NCBI RefSeq assembly: GCF_040676675.1
Contig: NZ_JBFAPK010000001.1
Location: 186,001 to 250,000 of the forward strand
DNA from: JBFAPK01 sp040676675
Lineage (GTDB): Bacteria; Actinomycetota; Actinomycetes; Mycobacteriales; Micromonosporaceae
Length of the DNA stretch: 64,000 nucleotides
Direction of reading: 5' to 3'
Part shown: positions 34,764 to 43,203 of the stretch, piece by piece
Layout: every line of letters starts with the position of its first letter
How positions within the stretch are numbered: the stretch's first letter is position 1
Translations under genes and position numbers: made by a program
Notes under the pieces: generated by a model
Seen by the model: the letters and a program-made list of their open reading frames with translations, nothing else
Told to the model about the DNA's origin: nothing
Database searches by the model: none

Positions 34764-36068
34764 ATGCCGTACGTCCTCGGGATCGACATCGGTGGCACCA
34801 GCACGAGCGCCGCTGTCTCCCGGCTCCGGGGCACCGCCTGGACCAGGCCCGAGGTCGTCCAACTCGATGCCCGCTCCGCCGCCGTACCGTCCGTGCTGCA
34901 CCTGGGGGCCAACGGCTCGCTCCTCGTCGGTGAGCCCGAACGGCACTCCGGCGGCCCCGACGGCGGTCAGATCGCCCGGGGATTCTGGCGCCGCATCGGC
35001 GACGACGTGCCCCTGATGGTCGGCGGCGAGGCGTGCAGCGCGCAGACGCTCACCGCGGTGCTCGCCATGTGGATCGTCGAGCAGGTGGTGGTCCGCGAGG
35101 GCGGGCACCCCGAGTCGATCGTGCTGAGCCACCCGGCCGGCTGGGGCCCGTACCGGCGGGAGCTGCTGCTCGAAGCGCTCTGGGACATCGGCCTGACCAA
35201 CGTGACGCTGCTACCCGAACCGGTGACGGTCGCCGAGAGCCACGCCGCGCGCGGCTTCACCGGCGCCACCGCGGCCGTCTACTCCCTCGGCGGCGACAGC
35301 TTCGAGGCGTCCCTGGTCCGGCAGGCCCAGCACGCCGGCTTCGAGCCGTTCGGGTTCCCGCAGGGTCTCGAACCCGCGGGCGGCGTCGACTTCGACGAGG
35401 CGCTCGCCGACCACGTCCGCACCGTGCTGGCCCGGGAGCTCGACCGCAAGGTCGACCCGACCGCCCCGTTCGCGCTGCTCGGCCTGGCCCGCGAGTGCGC
35501 CCGCGCCAAACAGGACCTGACCATGATGACCGAGACGGACATCGTCGTCCGGCTGCCCCGGGGTCCCGCCCGGGTTCCGGTGACCCGGGTGGAGTTCGAA
35601 GACATGATCCGGCCAGCCGTACAGGTGACCGTCGACCTGCTGGCGCGTACCGTCCGCTCCGCCGGGCTGGCCCCGAACGAGCTGGACGCCGTGCTGCTCG
35701 CGGGCGGATCGGCCCGGATCCCGCTCGTCACCGAGCTGCTCGCCGCGCAGTTCCCCGTACCGATCGAGGTGCAGCCCGACGCGCAGGCCACCGCGGCCAC
35801 CGGGGCCGCGCTCGCGGCGTGCCAGATCGTCTCCCCGCCGCAGCCGCGCCGGCGCCCCGAGCCGGGCCGCCCCGGACGCCCCGGCCAGACCCCCGAGCTG
35901 GGCGCCGGCGGGCGCGAGCCGGCGGTACGGTCGGACCGCCCCGGTGACCAGCTCCGCACCGGCCGAGGCGAGCCGCCACCGCGTCCCCCGGTACGGGTGA
36001 GCCCGCTCGAACTGCCCGCCGGCAACCGATTGATCCCGGGTCGCGGACGGGGGCGCGGACGCGGATGA
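34764..36068 (+). CDS. Hsp70-family protein (nucleotide-binding domain only)
   Basis: A 434-residue protein. It contains the Hsp70/actin ATPase fold: phosphate-1 YVLGIDIGGTSTSAAV at the N-terminus, LLPEPVTVAESHAARG, phosphate-2 region AAVYSLGGDSFEASLV, and the adenosine motif VLLAGGSARIPLVTELL near residue 312. The usual substrate-binding beta-domain is absent. After residue about 355 there is only a Pro/Arg/Gly-rich tail. Such truncated DnaK-like proteins of actinobacteria are uncharacterised; an ATP-dependent sensor or scaffold role is inference. The stop overlaps the start of the IniR-like gene (ATGA), so both are coexpressed. Confidence 0.82.
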   Translation: MPYVLGIDIGGTSTSAAVSRLRGTAWTRPEVVQLDARSAAVPSVLHLGANGSLLVGEPERHSGGPDGGQIARGFWRRIGDDVPLMVGGEACSAQTLTAVLAMWIVEQVVVREGGHPESIVLSHPAGWGPYRRELLLEALWDIGLTNVTLLPEPVTVAESHAARGFTGATAAVYSLGGDSFEASLVRQAQHAGFEPFGFPQGLEPAGGVDFDEALADHVRTVLARELDRKVDPTAPFALLGLARECARAKQDLTMMTETDIVVRLPRGPARVPVTRVEFEDMIRPAVQVTVDLLARTVRSAGLAPNELDAVLLAGGSARIPLVTELLAAQFPVPIEVQPDAQATAATGAALAACQIVSPPQPRRRPEPGRPGRPGQTPELGAGGREPAVRSDRPGDQLRTGRGEPPPRPPVRVSPLELPAGNRLIPGRGRGRGRG

Positions 36069-38671
36069 TGGCTCCGATGATGCTCCGAACCGCCGTCGAG
36101 ACCCCGCTGGTTCTGGACGAGCCGACCCGGGCCCTGCTCGACTCGGTGGCCGCGGATCCGCTGGCCCCGCGCGGCGTCGGCATCCAGGCTCCGGGCGGCC
36201 ACGGCAAGAGCGCGCTGCTCCAGGAGCTGGCCCGGGTCTACCGACGCGCCGGCGCCACCGTGCTGGAGGGCTCGCCGGAGCCGGGGGACGAGGTCGACCC
36301 GGACGCGGTACTGCTGGTCGACGACGCGCACCTGCTCGACGACGCCCGCCTGCGGGAGCTGCGCCGGCTGGCCGAGACGCGCCGCTGCCGGCTGTTCGTC
36401 GCGTACCGTCCCTGGCCTCGCCCGGCCGGGCTGGTGGAGCTGGCCGAACTGTTCAAACGGGACGGCCGGCCGCTGCTGCTCTGCCCGTTCACCCGGGAGC
36501 AGACCGCCACCCTCCTCGCCGGCGTGACCGACCTCGGCGACCCGGCCCGGCTGGCGGAGTTCGTCCAGCAGCAGACCAACGGCGTACCGCGCGACGTGGA
36601 CCGGCTGGTCCGCGCGCTGCGCGCCGGCCCGAACGGCGCGCCGGGACGGCAGCCGCTGGAGGTACCCCAGTCGGTGGTGCTCCAGTTCGGCAGCGACCTG
36701 GAGGACCTCGACCCGGACGTACGGCGGCTGCTGCTGGCCGCCGCCACCGGGGTGGAGCTGCCGGTCGACCTGCTCGGCGCGCTGCTCGGGCAGAGCCCCG
36801 AGGCGGTCGACGAACTCCTCTCCGCGGCCAAGGCGACCGGGCTGCTCGGGCCGGACGACCGGCTCGCCCCGATCGCCCGCCGCGCCGTGGCCGCGCTCAG
36901 CCCGGCGACCCAGCGCAGCGGCGTGTGGCAGCGGGTCGCCGAACTCCAGCGCCAGCGCGGCGGTCCGGTACTGCCGCTGGTCCGCTCGCTGCTCGCGGCC
37001 GGCATCGCCGGCGGCGCGCCGGCCGAGACGTTCGAGCTGGCCGCCGAGGAGGCGCTCCCCGACGACCCGGCCCTGGCGGCCGAACTCTTCGCCGCCTCGG
37101 CCGCCGCCGGCCGCCCCGCCGCCGCCCGCCAGGCGCTGGCCGCGGCGCTCGCCGGCGACCTCGACTCGGCCCTGCGGCTGGCCGACCGGCTGGTCGCCGC
37201 GCCCGCGCCGGCCGACCGGGCCGACGGCGCGACGGTGGCCGCGACCGCGCTGGCGCACCGGGGGCACCTCGGCCGCAGCGCCGAGCTGTACCGCTGGTCC
37301 GGCACCGCCTCCTCGCTGGCGTTCGCCGTCATCGCGGCGATCGGCGTGGGACAGCCCGACGCGCTGGAGCTGCCCGACGGTTCGGCCGGGGGCGGGCCGG
37401 GCGCCGGCGCCCCGCCCACGATGCTCGCGAGCACCGCCCTGCTGATGGCGCGCGGGGTGCGCGAGACCCTCACCGGCGTACCGACCGCGGCCCTCTCGGC
37501 GCTGGTGCAGGCCTCCGCCCTGCTGGAGCCCGCGGGACGGGCCGTGCTGCTGCCGGACAGCCCGGCCGCGCTCGCCGCGCTGACCGCGCTGCACTGCGGC
37601 GAGTTGGAGATCGGCGAGCGGGTGCTCGAACGGGCCATCGCGGCCCGGCTGGGCGCGCCGCTGATGTCCCGCCGGCACCTGCTGTTGCAGGCGTGGATCC
37701 TCATGGTCCGGGGCCGGACCGGGGCCGCCGCCGAGTCGCTGGCGAAGGCGACCGCCGGCTCACGCCCGCTCGAATCCCGTGACCTGCTCTTCGCCACCGC
37801 GCTGGAGATGGGCATCGCCCGACGCAACAGCGACCTGCCGGCCCTGCAACGGGGCTGGGGGCACGCCCTCGAAGCGATCGTGCGCCACCCGGTCGACCTC
37901 TTCACGCTGCTGCCGCTCGGCGAGTTCGCCATCGCCGCGGCCCGGCTCGGCGACCTGAATCGGCTCGGCCCGTACCTGCGCGAGGCACAGCTGCTGCTCG
38001 ACCGGCTGGGCCAGCCCGCGCTCTGGGCCACCCCGCTGCACTGGAGCGGGCTGCACGCGGCGATCCTCGCCGAGGAGCCCACCGTCGCCGACCAGCACGT
38101 GGCTGCCCTGACCGCGGCGGCCGGGCACAGCCGGTACGCCGCCGTGGTGGCCGCCGCCGCGGAGAGCTGGGTGGAGGTGCTGCGCGGCGTCGTCGACCCG
38201 GTACGGGTGGAGGCGGCGGCCCGCGGGCTGCACGCCGCCGGCCTCTACTGGGACGGTGCCCGCCTCGCCGGGCAGGCCGCCATCCGCACCTCCGACCGGC
38301 GGGCGATGACCACCCTGCTGGACTGCGCCCGGGTGCTCCAGGGGCGGCCGGCCGGGCACAAGGGCGCTCCCCCGACCGGCGAGACCGGTACCGGGCAGGT
38401 CGCCGACGCGATCGCCGCGCCGAGCGAGAGCCGGCTCAGCGAGCGCGAGCAGGAGGTGGCGGAGCTGGTCCTCGCCGGCCTGACCTACAAGCAGATCGGC
38501 GACCGGCTCTTCATCTCGGCGAAGACGGTCGAGCACCACGTGGCGCGGATGCGGTCGCGACTCAACTGCGCGAACCGCAGCGAACTGCTGGCCCGGCTCC
38601 GGGTCATCGTCGCCGACCGGTCCAGCGGCGAGCCGGTCCGGCCGCCCTGGCCCAAGCGCCCGGCGCCGTGA
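36065..38671 (+). CDS. IniR-like ATPase/LuxR-family transcriptional regulator
   Basis: An 868-residue protein starting at ATG 36065 (ATG 36068 is an alternative). The N-terminal ATPase module has Walker A APGGHGKSALLQEL near residues 41-54 and Walker B AVLLVDDAHLLDD near residue 80. A long helical, TPR-like Ala/Leu-rich middle follows. The C-terminus is a LuxR/GerE helix-turn-helix: LSEREQEVAELVLAGLTYKQ and SAKTVEHHVARMRSRL near residues 793-840. This is the MalT/STAND layout. In mycobacteria the iniBAC activator IniR has the same size and layout and is encoded beside iniB. It lies divergent to the iniB-like operon here, so it is the likely activator. Confidence 0.8.
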   Translation: MMAPMMLRTAVETPLVLDEPTRALLDSVAADPLAPRGVGIQAPGGHGKSALLQELARVYRRAGATVLEGSPEPGDEVDPDAVLLVDDAHLLDDARLRELRRLAETRRCRLFVAYRPWPRPAGLVELAELFKRDGRPLLLCPFTREQTATLLAGVTDLGDPARLAEFVQQQTNGVPRDVDRLVRALRAGPNGAPGRQPLEVPQSVVLQFGSDLEDLDPDVRRLLLAAATGVELPVDLLGALLGQSPEAVDELLSAAKATGLLGPDDRLAPIARRAVAALSPATQRSGVWQRVAELQRQRGGPVLPLVRSLLAAGIAGGAPAETFELAAEEALPDDPALAAELFAASAAAGRPAAARQALAAALAGDLDSALRLADRLVAAPAPADRADGATVAATALAHRGHLGRSAELYRWSGTASSLAFAVIAAIGVGQPDALELPDGSAGGGPGAGAPPTMLASTALLMARGVRETLTGVPTAALSALVQASALLEPAGRAVLLPDSPAALAALTALHCGELEIGERVLERAIAARLGAPLMSRRHLLLQAWILMVRGRTGAAAESLAKATAGSRPLESRDLLFATALEMGIARRNSDLPALQRGWGHALEAIVRHPVDLFTLLPLGEFAIAAARLGDLNRLGPYLREAQLLLDRLGQPALWATPLHWSGLHAAILAEEPTVADQHVAALTAAAGHSRYAAVVAAAAESWVEVLRGVVDPVRVEAAARGLHAAGLYWDGARLAGQAAIRTSDRRAMTTLLDCARVLQGRPAGHKGAPPTGETGTGQVADAIAAPSESRLSEREQEVAELVLAGLTYKQIGDRLFISAKTVEHHVARMRSRLNCANRSELLARLRVIVADRSSGEPVRPPWPKRPAP

Positions 38672-38714
38672 GCGCCGGGTCGAACTGGTAGGGGCCAACC
38701 GGGTGGAGCGGAGC

Positions 38715-41141
38715 ATGATGGATTTCGGTGGTCGGCGGGTCCGCACCAGGCTCGTCGCGCTCTTCGTCGTGCTGGTCACGCTCTGGTCGTACGCCGCGTA
38801 CCTGACCGGCCGGGAGGCGCTGGACCTGCTCCAGACGCGCGCCCTCGGTGAGGCGTTCGGCGAGCCGGCCGGCCTGCTGATCCTCGGCCTGCAGTCGGAG
38901 CGCCGGCTCACCGCCGCCGCGCTCGGCGACTCCGGGCAGGCCCGTACCGCGCTGGGCGATTCCGGGCAGGCCGCTACCGCGCTGGCCACGCAGCGCGCCC
39001 ACACCGACTCCGCGGTGTCGGCGCTGCGGGACTTCGCGCACCGGACCGACCCGCGCCTGCTGGCCGCGGGGGCGGTCCGGGACCGCGCCCGCGAGCTGGT
39101 GGGGCGGATGGACGCGCTCGCCGGCCTGCGCTCCGATGTGGACGCCGGGCGGCTGGACCGGGAGCGTGCCGCCGCCGCGTACGACGGGCTCGTGGACGCC
39201 GTCTTCGCCGGCTACGGCGCGTGGTGGTCGAGCCGGGGCGCCGACGCGGTCGCCGAGGCGCGGGCGGTGCTGGCGATGGCCCGGGCCCGGGAGATCCTGG
39301 CCCGCGAGGACACGCTGGTCGCGGGCGCACTCGCCGCCCGCCGGCTGACCGCCGCCGAACAGCAGCGGCTCGCGCAACTGGTGGCGAACCAGCGGTTCGC
39401 CCGCGCGGAGGCGCTGGCCGCGCTCCCCGCCGCCGAACGCGCCGGCTACGAGCGGCTCGCGGGCGCCGGCTTCCCGGGCCTGACCACCCTGGAGGGGCGG
39501 CTGCTGCAACGGGACTCCGCCGGCGGCACCCCGCAGGTGACGTACCAGGAGTGGCAGGCGGCCGCCGGACCCGTCCTCGCCGGGCTGGGTGACCTCGTCA
39601 CGCGCGGCCTCCACGACAGCGTCGCGCACGGCAGCCGCCGACTCACCACGGCCACGGTCCAGGCCGGCGTGGTGATCGGGCTCGGGCTCGTCGCGGTCGT
39701 CGCCGCCATCGCGGCCGTGGCCGGCAGCGCGCGTCGGCAGAGCCGGCGCCTCGCCGAGCTGCGGGTGGCGGCCGGGCAGGTGGCCGAGCAGGAGCTGCCC
39801 GGCGTCGTCAAGCGGCTCCGCCGGGGCGAGCCCGTGGACACCCCGCAGGACCCGCCGCCGCTGCCGCCCGGGGCCGACGAGATCGACCAGCTCGGGCGGG
39901 CGATCGAGTCGGCCCGTACGACGGCGGTCCGGGCCGTGCTCGCCGAGGCGGAGGCCCACAAGGGTACGTGGGACCTGTTCCTGCAGCTCACCCGCCGCAA
40001 CCAGCCGTTGCTGCGGGATCAGCTGAGCCTGCTCGACGCGATGGAGCGGCGCGAGCGCGACACCGACGAGCTGGCCGACCTGTTCCGCATCGACCATCTC
40101 GCCACGCGGATCCGGCGCAACACCGAGAAGCTGATCACCATGGCCGGTGCCACGCCGGCCCGCCGGTGGCGGCGTCCGGTACCGCTGCTGGACGTGGTGC
40201 GGGGCGCGGTGGCCGAGGTGGTGGACTATCCCCGGGTGCTGGTCGCGCCGAACTGGCCCGGGGCGCTGGCCGGGCCGGTGGTCCCGGACGTGATCCACCT
40301 GCTGGCGGAGCTGATCGAGAACGCGCTGGCCTTCTCGCCGGCGAACAGCACGGTGCGGGTGGGTGGCGAGCCGAGGGAGGGCGGCAGCGCCATCGTCATC
40401 ACCGACGACGGCCCAGGGATGAGTGCACCCGCACTGGCCGCCGCCAACGAGCTGCTCCGCAACCCGCCCCGGCACCGGCCGCCGGGGGCCGGTCACGGGC
40501 TGTACGCGGTGGGCCTGATCGCCCGCCGGCGCGGCGTCGAGGTGGAACTTCGGGCCTCGGCCCGGGGCGGCGTCTCGGCCGTGGTGCTGCTGCCGGCCGG
40601 CCGGCTGGTGGCGACGGACGGTACCGTCCCGGCGGGCGTCCCCGCCGAGCGGCCCGCCTCGGCCGGCGCGAACGGGTGGGCCGGCGCGGCCGGCACCCCG
40701 GGGGGCCTGCCGGTGCGGTCCCGCGAACCGGGACCGTGGGAGCCCGCCCCGGCGCCGGGCGGCGCGTGGGGCCCACCGATCCCGGCACCCGGCCCGGCCC
40801 CGATGCCCGGCCAGGTCCCGCCGCCCGGTCCGGTTCCCGCACCGGCTCCCGTCGCCGCACCGAGCCCGGCCGCCGCGCCCGTACCACCGGGCCCGCCCCC
40901 GCCCGGGGCGGCCGCCCCGCTGCCGACGCGCAAGCCCGCCCCGGTGGCACGCCCCGACGCGGCCGAGACAATGGAGATACCGATCGCACGACCCGCTGGC
41001 GACGCGCCGGATCCGAACCGACCCACCGCCCGGCCGCAGCCCGTGGGGCCCGGCCCAAGGACTCAACCAACCCGCACCGCCGGCGGGTTGAACGGCAGCG
41101 AGAGGACGACAAGTGGCTCACCCAACGGTCACGACCGATAA
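38715..41141 (+). CDS. cvnA: Conservon-type sensor histidine kinase-like protein (CvnA)
   Basis: An 808-residue membrane protein. ATG 38715 is preceded by GGAG at 38705-38708; GTG 38703 is the alternative. One membrane span lies near residues 10-30 (LVALFVVLVTLWSYAAYL) and another near 320-340 (VVIGLGLVAVVAAIAAVAG), with a helical extracytoplasmic nitrate-sensor-like domain between them. The cytoplasmic part has a degenerate dimerisation region and an HATPase domain with N-box ELIENALAFSP and G-boxes ITDDGPGMS and GAGHGLYAVGLIA. A long Pro-rich tail ends the protein. CvnA proteins signal to the small partners encoded just downstream. Confidence 0.85.
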   Translation: MMDFGGRRVRTRLVALFVVLVTLWSYAAYLTGREALDLLQTRALGEAFGEPAGLLILGLQSERRLTAAALGDSGQARTALGDSGQAATALATQRAHTDSAVSALRDFAHRTDPRLLAAGAVRDRARELVGRMDALAGLRSDVDAGRLDRERAAAAYDGLVDAVFAGYGAWWSSRGADAVAEARAVLAMARAREILAREDTLVAGALAARRLTAAEQQRLAQLVANQRFARAEALAALPAAERAGYERLAGAGFPGLTTLEGRLLQRDSAGGTPQVTYQEWQAAAGPVLAGLGDLVTRGLHDSVAHGSRRLTTATVQAGVVIGLGLVAVVAAIAAVAGSARRQSRRLAELRVAAGQVAEQELPGVVKRLRRGEPVDTPQDPPPLPPGADEIDQLGRAIESARTTAVRAVLAEAEAHKGTWDLFLQLTRRNQPLLRDQLSLLDAMERRERDTDELADLFRIDHLATRIRRNTEKLITMAGATPARRWRRPVPLLDVVRGAVAEVVDYPRVLVAPNWPGALAGPVVPDVIHLLAELIENALAFSPANSTVRVGGEPREGGSAIVITDDGPGMSAPALAAANELLRNPPRHRPPGAGHGLYAVGLIARRRGVEVELRASARGGVSAVVLLPAGRLVATDGTVPAGVPAERPASAGANGWAGAAGTPGGLPVRSREPGPWEPAPAPGGAWGPPIPAPGPAPMPGQVPPPGPVPAPAPVAAPSPAAAPVPPGPPPPGAAAPLPTRKPAPVARPDAAETMEIPIARPAGDAPDPNRPTARPQPVGPGPRTQPTRTAGGLNGSERTTSGSPNGHDR

Positions 41142-41535
41142 TCTGCCCGACCTGTTGGACGACCTGGTGGACCGGGTCCCCGGTGCGGAACTGGCGATGG
41201 TGCTCTCGCCCGACGGGCTGCTGCTCGGCGCCTCCCGCAACGTCGGGCACGAGCTCGCCGACCAGATCTCCAGCGTCGCGGCCGGTCTGCAGGCGCTGGC
41301 CCTGGCCACCTGTCGCGAGTACGGCAGCGGCAACGTCCGGCAGATCATCGTGCAGATGTGGCGCGCGTTCATGTTCATCGCCACCACCCGCGGCGGGGCG
41401 ATCCTGACCATACGGTTCTCCGGGGAGGCGGACGCCGGCGACATCGCGTACGAGGTCGCGCTCTTCGCCGGCCAGGCGGAGAACAACCTGCCGGTGTACC
41501 TGGAACCGGCCGCACTGCATTCGACCAGCGGGTGA
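41113..41535 (+). CDS. cvnB: Roadblock/LC7-domain protein (CvnB)
   Basis: A 140-residue protein starting at GTG 41113, overlapping the sensor gene by 29 bases; AGAGGA lies seven to twelve bases upstream. The roadblock/LC7 fold is seen as LDDLVDRVPGAELAMVLSPD, followed by GLLLGASRNV and later AFMFIATTRGGAILTIRFSG. In conservons this protein regulates the nucleotide state of the GTPase CvnD and binds the sensor. Here no CvnD is present in the operon, so its partner must be the DUF742 protein, the sensor, or a GTPase encoded elsewhere. Confidence 0.9.
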   Translation: MAHPTVTTDNLPDLLDDLVDRVPGAELAMVLSPDGLLLGASRNVGHELADQISSVAAGLQALALATCREYGSGNVRQIIVQMWRAFMFIATTRGGAILTIRFSGEADAGDIAYEVALFAGQAENNLPVYLEPAALHSTSG

Positions 41536-41540
41536 GCGCG

Positions 41541-41930
41541 ATGAATGTTCCTGGCCTGGATGCTCCCGAGGACGCCTGGTACGACGACGACGCCGGACCG
41601 GTCGTCCGCCCGTACACGATGACCCGCGGCCGGACCCAGCCGATCCGCGGGCAGTTCGACCTGATCTCGCTGGTGGTGGCGCGGCCGGCGACCCAGCCGC
41701 TGCCCGCGCAGCTCTCCCCCGAGCAGTTGGAGATCCTCAAGCGGTGCCGGCGGCCGCTCTCGGTGGCGGAGATCGCCGCCGAGCTGGACCTGCCCCTGGG
41801 CACGGTCCGCGTCCTCCTCGGCGACCTGCTGGACGCGGGCCTGATCGAGACGCACGAGCCGCTGGTGCTGGCCGAGTCCCCCTCGGAGGAGTTGCTGGAA
41901 GCCGTACTCGCGGGGTTGCGGGCGCTATGA
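41541..41930 (+). CDS. cvnC: DUF742 domain-containing protein (CvnC)
   Basis: A 129-residue protein. ATG 41541 follows the roadblock gene by five bases; GTG 41532, in a GTGA overlap with the roadblock stop, is an alternative. The DUF742 signature is WYDDDAGPVVRPYTMTRGRT near the N-terminus. It ends in a winged-helix-like part (LSVAEIAAELDLPLGTVRVL then LLDAGLIETHEP). CvnC proteins are part of the conservon signalling complex and may bind DNA or the GTPase. The stop overlaps the start of the next gene (ATGA). Confidence 0.88.
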   Translation: MNVPGLDAPEDAWYDDDAGPVVRPYTMTRGRTQPIRGQFDLISLVVARPATQPLPAQLSPEQLEILKRCRRPLSVAEIAAELDLPLGTVRVLLGDLLDAGLIETHEPLVLAESPSEELLEAVLAGLRAL

Positions 41931-43024
41931 GCAGGCAGGTTGACCGGCGCGACGGGCAGACGCGAACAGGCAGACCGCCGGGGTCCAGGGTAAAGTCTCA
42001 GCCCGGCGGGCGGATCCGTCCTGGTTCGACCGTACCGTCCGGTCCGGTCAGCGAGCCGGACGACGACCCGTGGCTCGATGCCGAGCCGGACCCGGGTACG
42101 GTCGGTCGGCACCGGTCCGAACCACCGGAGCGTCCCGGGGGGCCGTCGCCGGCCACGCCGGACGCCGCGTTCGCCGACGCGGAGACGGTGCTGCAGCGCG
42201 CCGTCGAGCCGGACGCGACGCAGCGGATCGGACCGCCGCTGGTGGATCCGGCGAGCGGCGGGACGGGACCGAGCGACGATGGGAGGGGGCACGGGGGGAT
42301 GGTCGAACCGCGGCAGCGTCCCCGGCGCACCCTCGCGGTCGTCCTGCTCGATTCGGTGCTCGACGGGTTCGCGGCGGTCCGGCGGCTGGCGGGACGCGTA
42401 CGCGCCGCCACCCTGCGCGACCGGCGGCTGCTCCGCGGCCTCGCCGTCGCCTCCGCCGTGCTCGTGGCGGGCACGGCGATACTGCTCGTCGCGCTGCTGA
42501 CCGGTCCGGGCGAGACCGGCCGGCCCCAGGTGGCGCCGGCGACCGAGCCCGGAATGGTCGCGAGCGTGGAGCCGGTCACGCCCGGGGTCGGGGTCAGCGC
42601 CGAGGCTTCGGCTCCCCCGCCCGCACCGCGCGAGTCGCCGGCCGGCCCGCCCGCTCCGCCGTCGCCCGGATCGCCGCAGTCGGCGGCCTCGGCCGCGCTG
42701 CTCGCGGCCCGGTTCGCCGTCGACGACAAGGCTCTGATCAGCTACGGAGCCTCGGTCCTGATCAGCAACTCCGGCTCGGCACCCGCGAACGGCTGGACCC
42801 TCGTCATCACCCTGCCCCGGCAGACCCTGTCGATCACGGACGTGGTCGGCGCACAGGCCACCCGCAACGGTGCCACCTGGACCTTCGTACCGGACCCGTC
42901 GACCGCCCAGGTGCGCGCCGGCGCCGCGGCCCAGGTGCGGTTCCGCGTCGACGGGGCGCCGATCGGCGCCACCCCGACGAGCTGCACCGTGAACGGCCGC
43001 CCCTGCGACGGACTGGCCGGCTGA
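41927..43024 (+). CDS. Membrane-anchored protein with CBM2-like outer domain
   Basis: A 365-residue protein starting at ATG 41927 in an ATGA overlap with cvnC, the position where conservons normally encode the GTPase CvnD. Residues 1-140 are hydrophilic and disordered-looking. One membrane span follows near residue 175-192 (AVASAVLVAGTAILLVALL). After a Pro/Ala linker, residues about 265-365 form a domain with NSGSAPANGWTLVITLPRQ, NGATWTFVPDPSTAQVRAG and a final CTVNGRPCDG, resembling carbohydrate-binding module family 2. It has no GTPase motif. An extracellular polysaccharide-contacting role linked to the sensor is inference. Confidence 0.7.
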   Translation: MSRQVDRRDGQTRTGRPPGSRVKSQPGGRIRPGSTVPSGPVSEPDDDPWLDAEPDPGTVGRHRSEPPERPGGPSPATPDAAFADAETVLQRAVEPDATQRIGPPLVDPASGGTGPSDDGRGHGGMVEPRQRPRRTLAVVLLDSVLDGFAAVRRLAGRVRAATLRDRRLLRGLAVASAVLVAGTAILLVALLTGPGETGRPQVAPATEPGMVASVEPVTPGVGVSAEASAPPPAPRESPAGPPAPPSPGSPQSAASAALLAARFAVDDKALISYGASVLISNSGSAPANGWTLVITLPRQTLSITDVVGAQATRNGATWTFVPDPSTAQVRAGAAAQVRFRVDGAPIGATPTSCTVNGRPCDGLAG

Positions 43025-43063
43025 CCGCCGCTTCCGCACTGACCGGCCGGCGGCACCGGGGCC

Positions 43064-43143
43064 CTGAGGCACGAGGCGGCTGAGGCACGAGGCGGCTGAG
43101 GCACGAGGCGGCTGAGGCACGAGGCGGCTGAGGCACGAGGCGG
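43064..43143. repeat. 16-bp tandem repeat, five copies
   Basis: Five exact head-to-tail copies of CTGAGGCACGAGGCGG start at 43064, 43080, 43096, 43112 and 43128. The array sits in the convergent gap between the CBM2-like gene and the prepilin peptidase gene. Strand slippage explains it; copy number probably varies between strains. Confidence 0.95.
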
Positions 43144-43203
43144 CCGGCGGCACCAGGGGTGGCGCGGGGGCGGCCGGGGCGCGGGGTACGGCGGACGGCC
43201 CGC

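Noticed and set aside
36065..38671. AAA ATPase plus Hsp70-like pair as an antiphage defence system
   Set aside because: The C-terminal LuxR helix-turn-helix and the divergent iniBAC-like operon fit a transcription regulator better, and no nuclease or effector domain is present.
41927..43024. Fourth conservon gene as a CvnD GTPase
   Set aside because: No G1/G3/G4 GTPase motifs; the protein has a membrane span and a CBM2-like domain instead.
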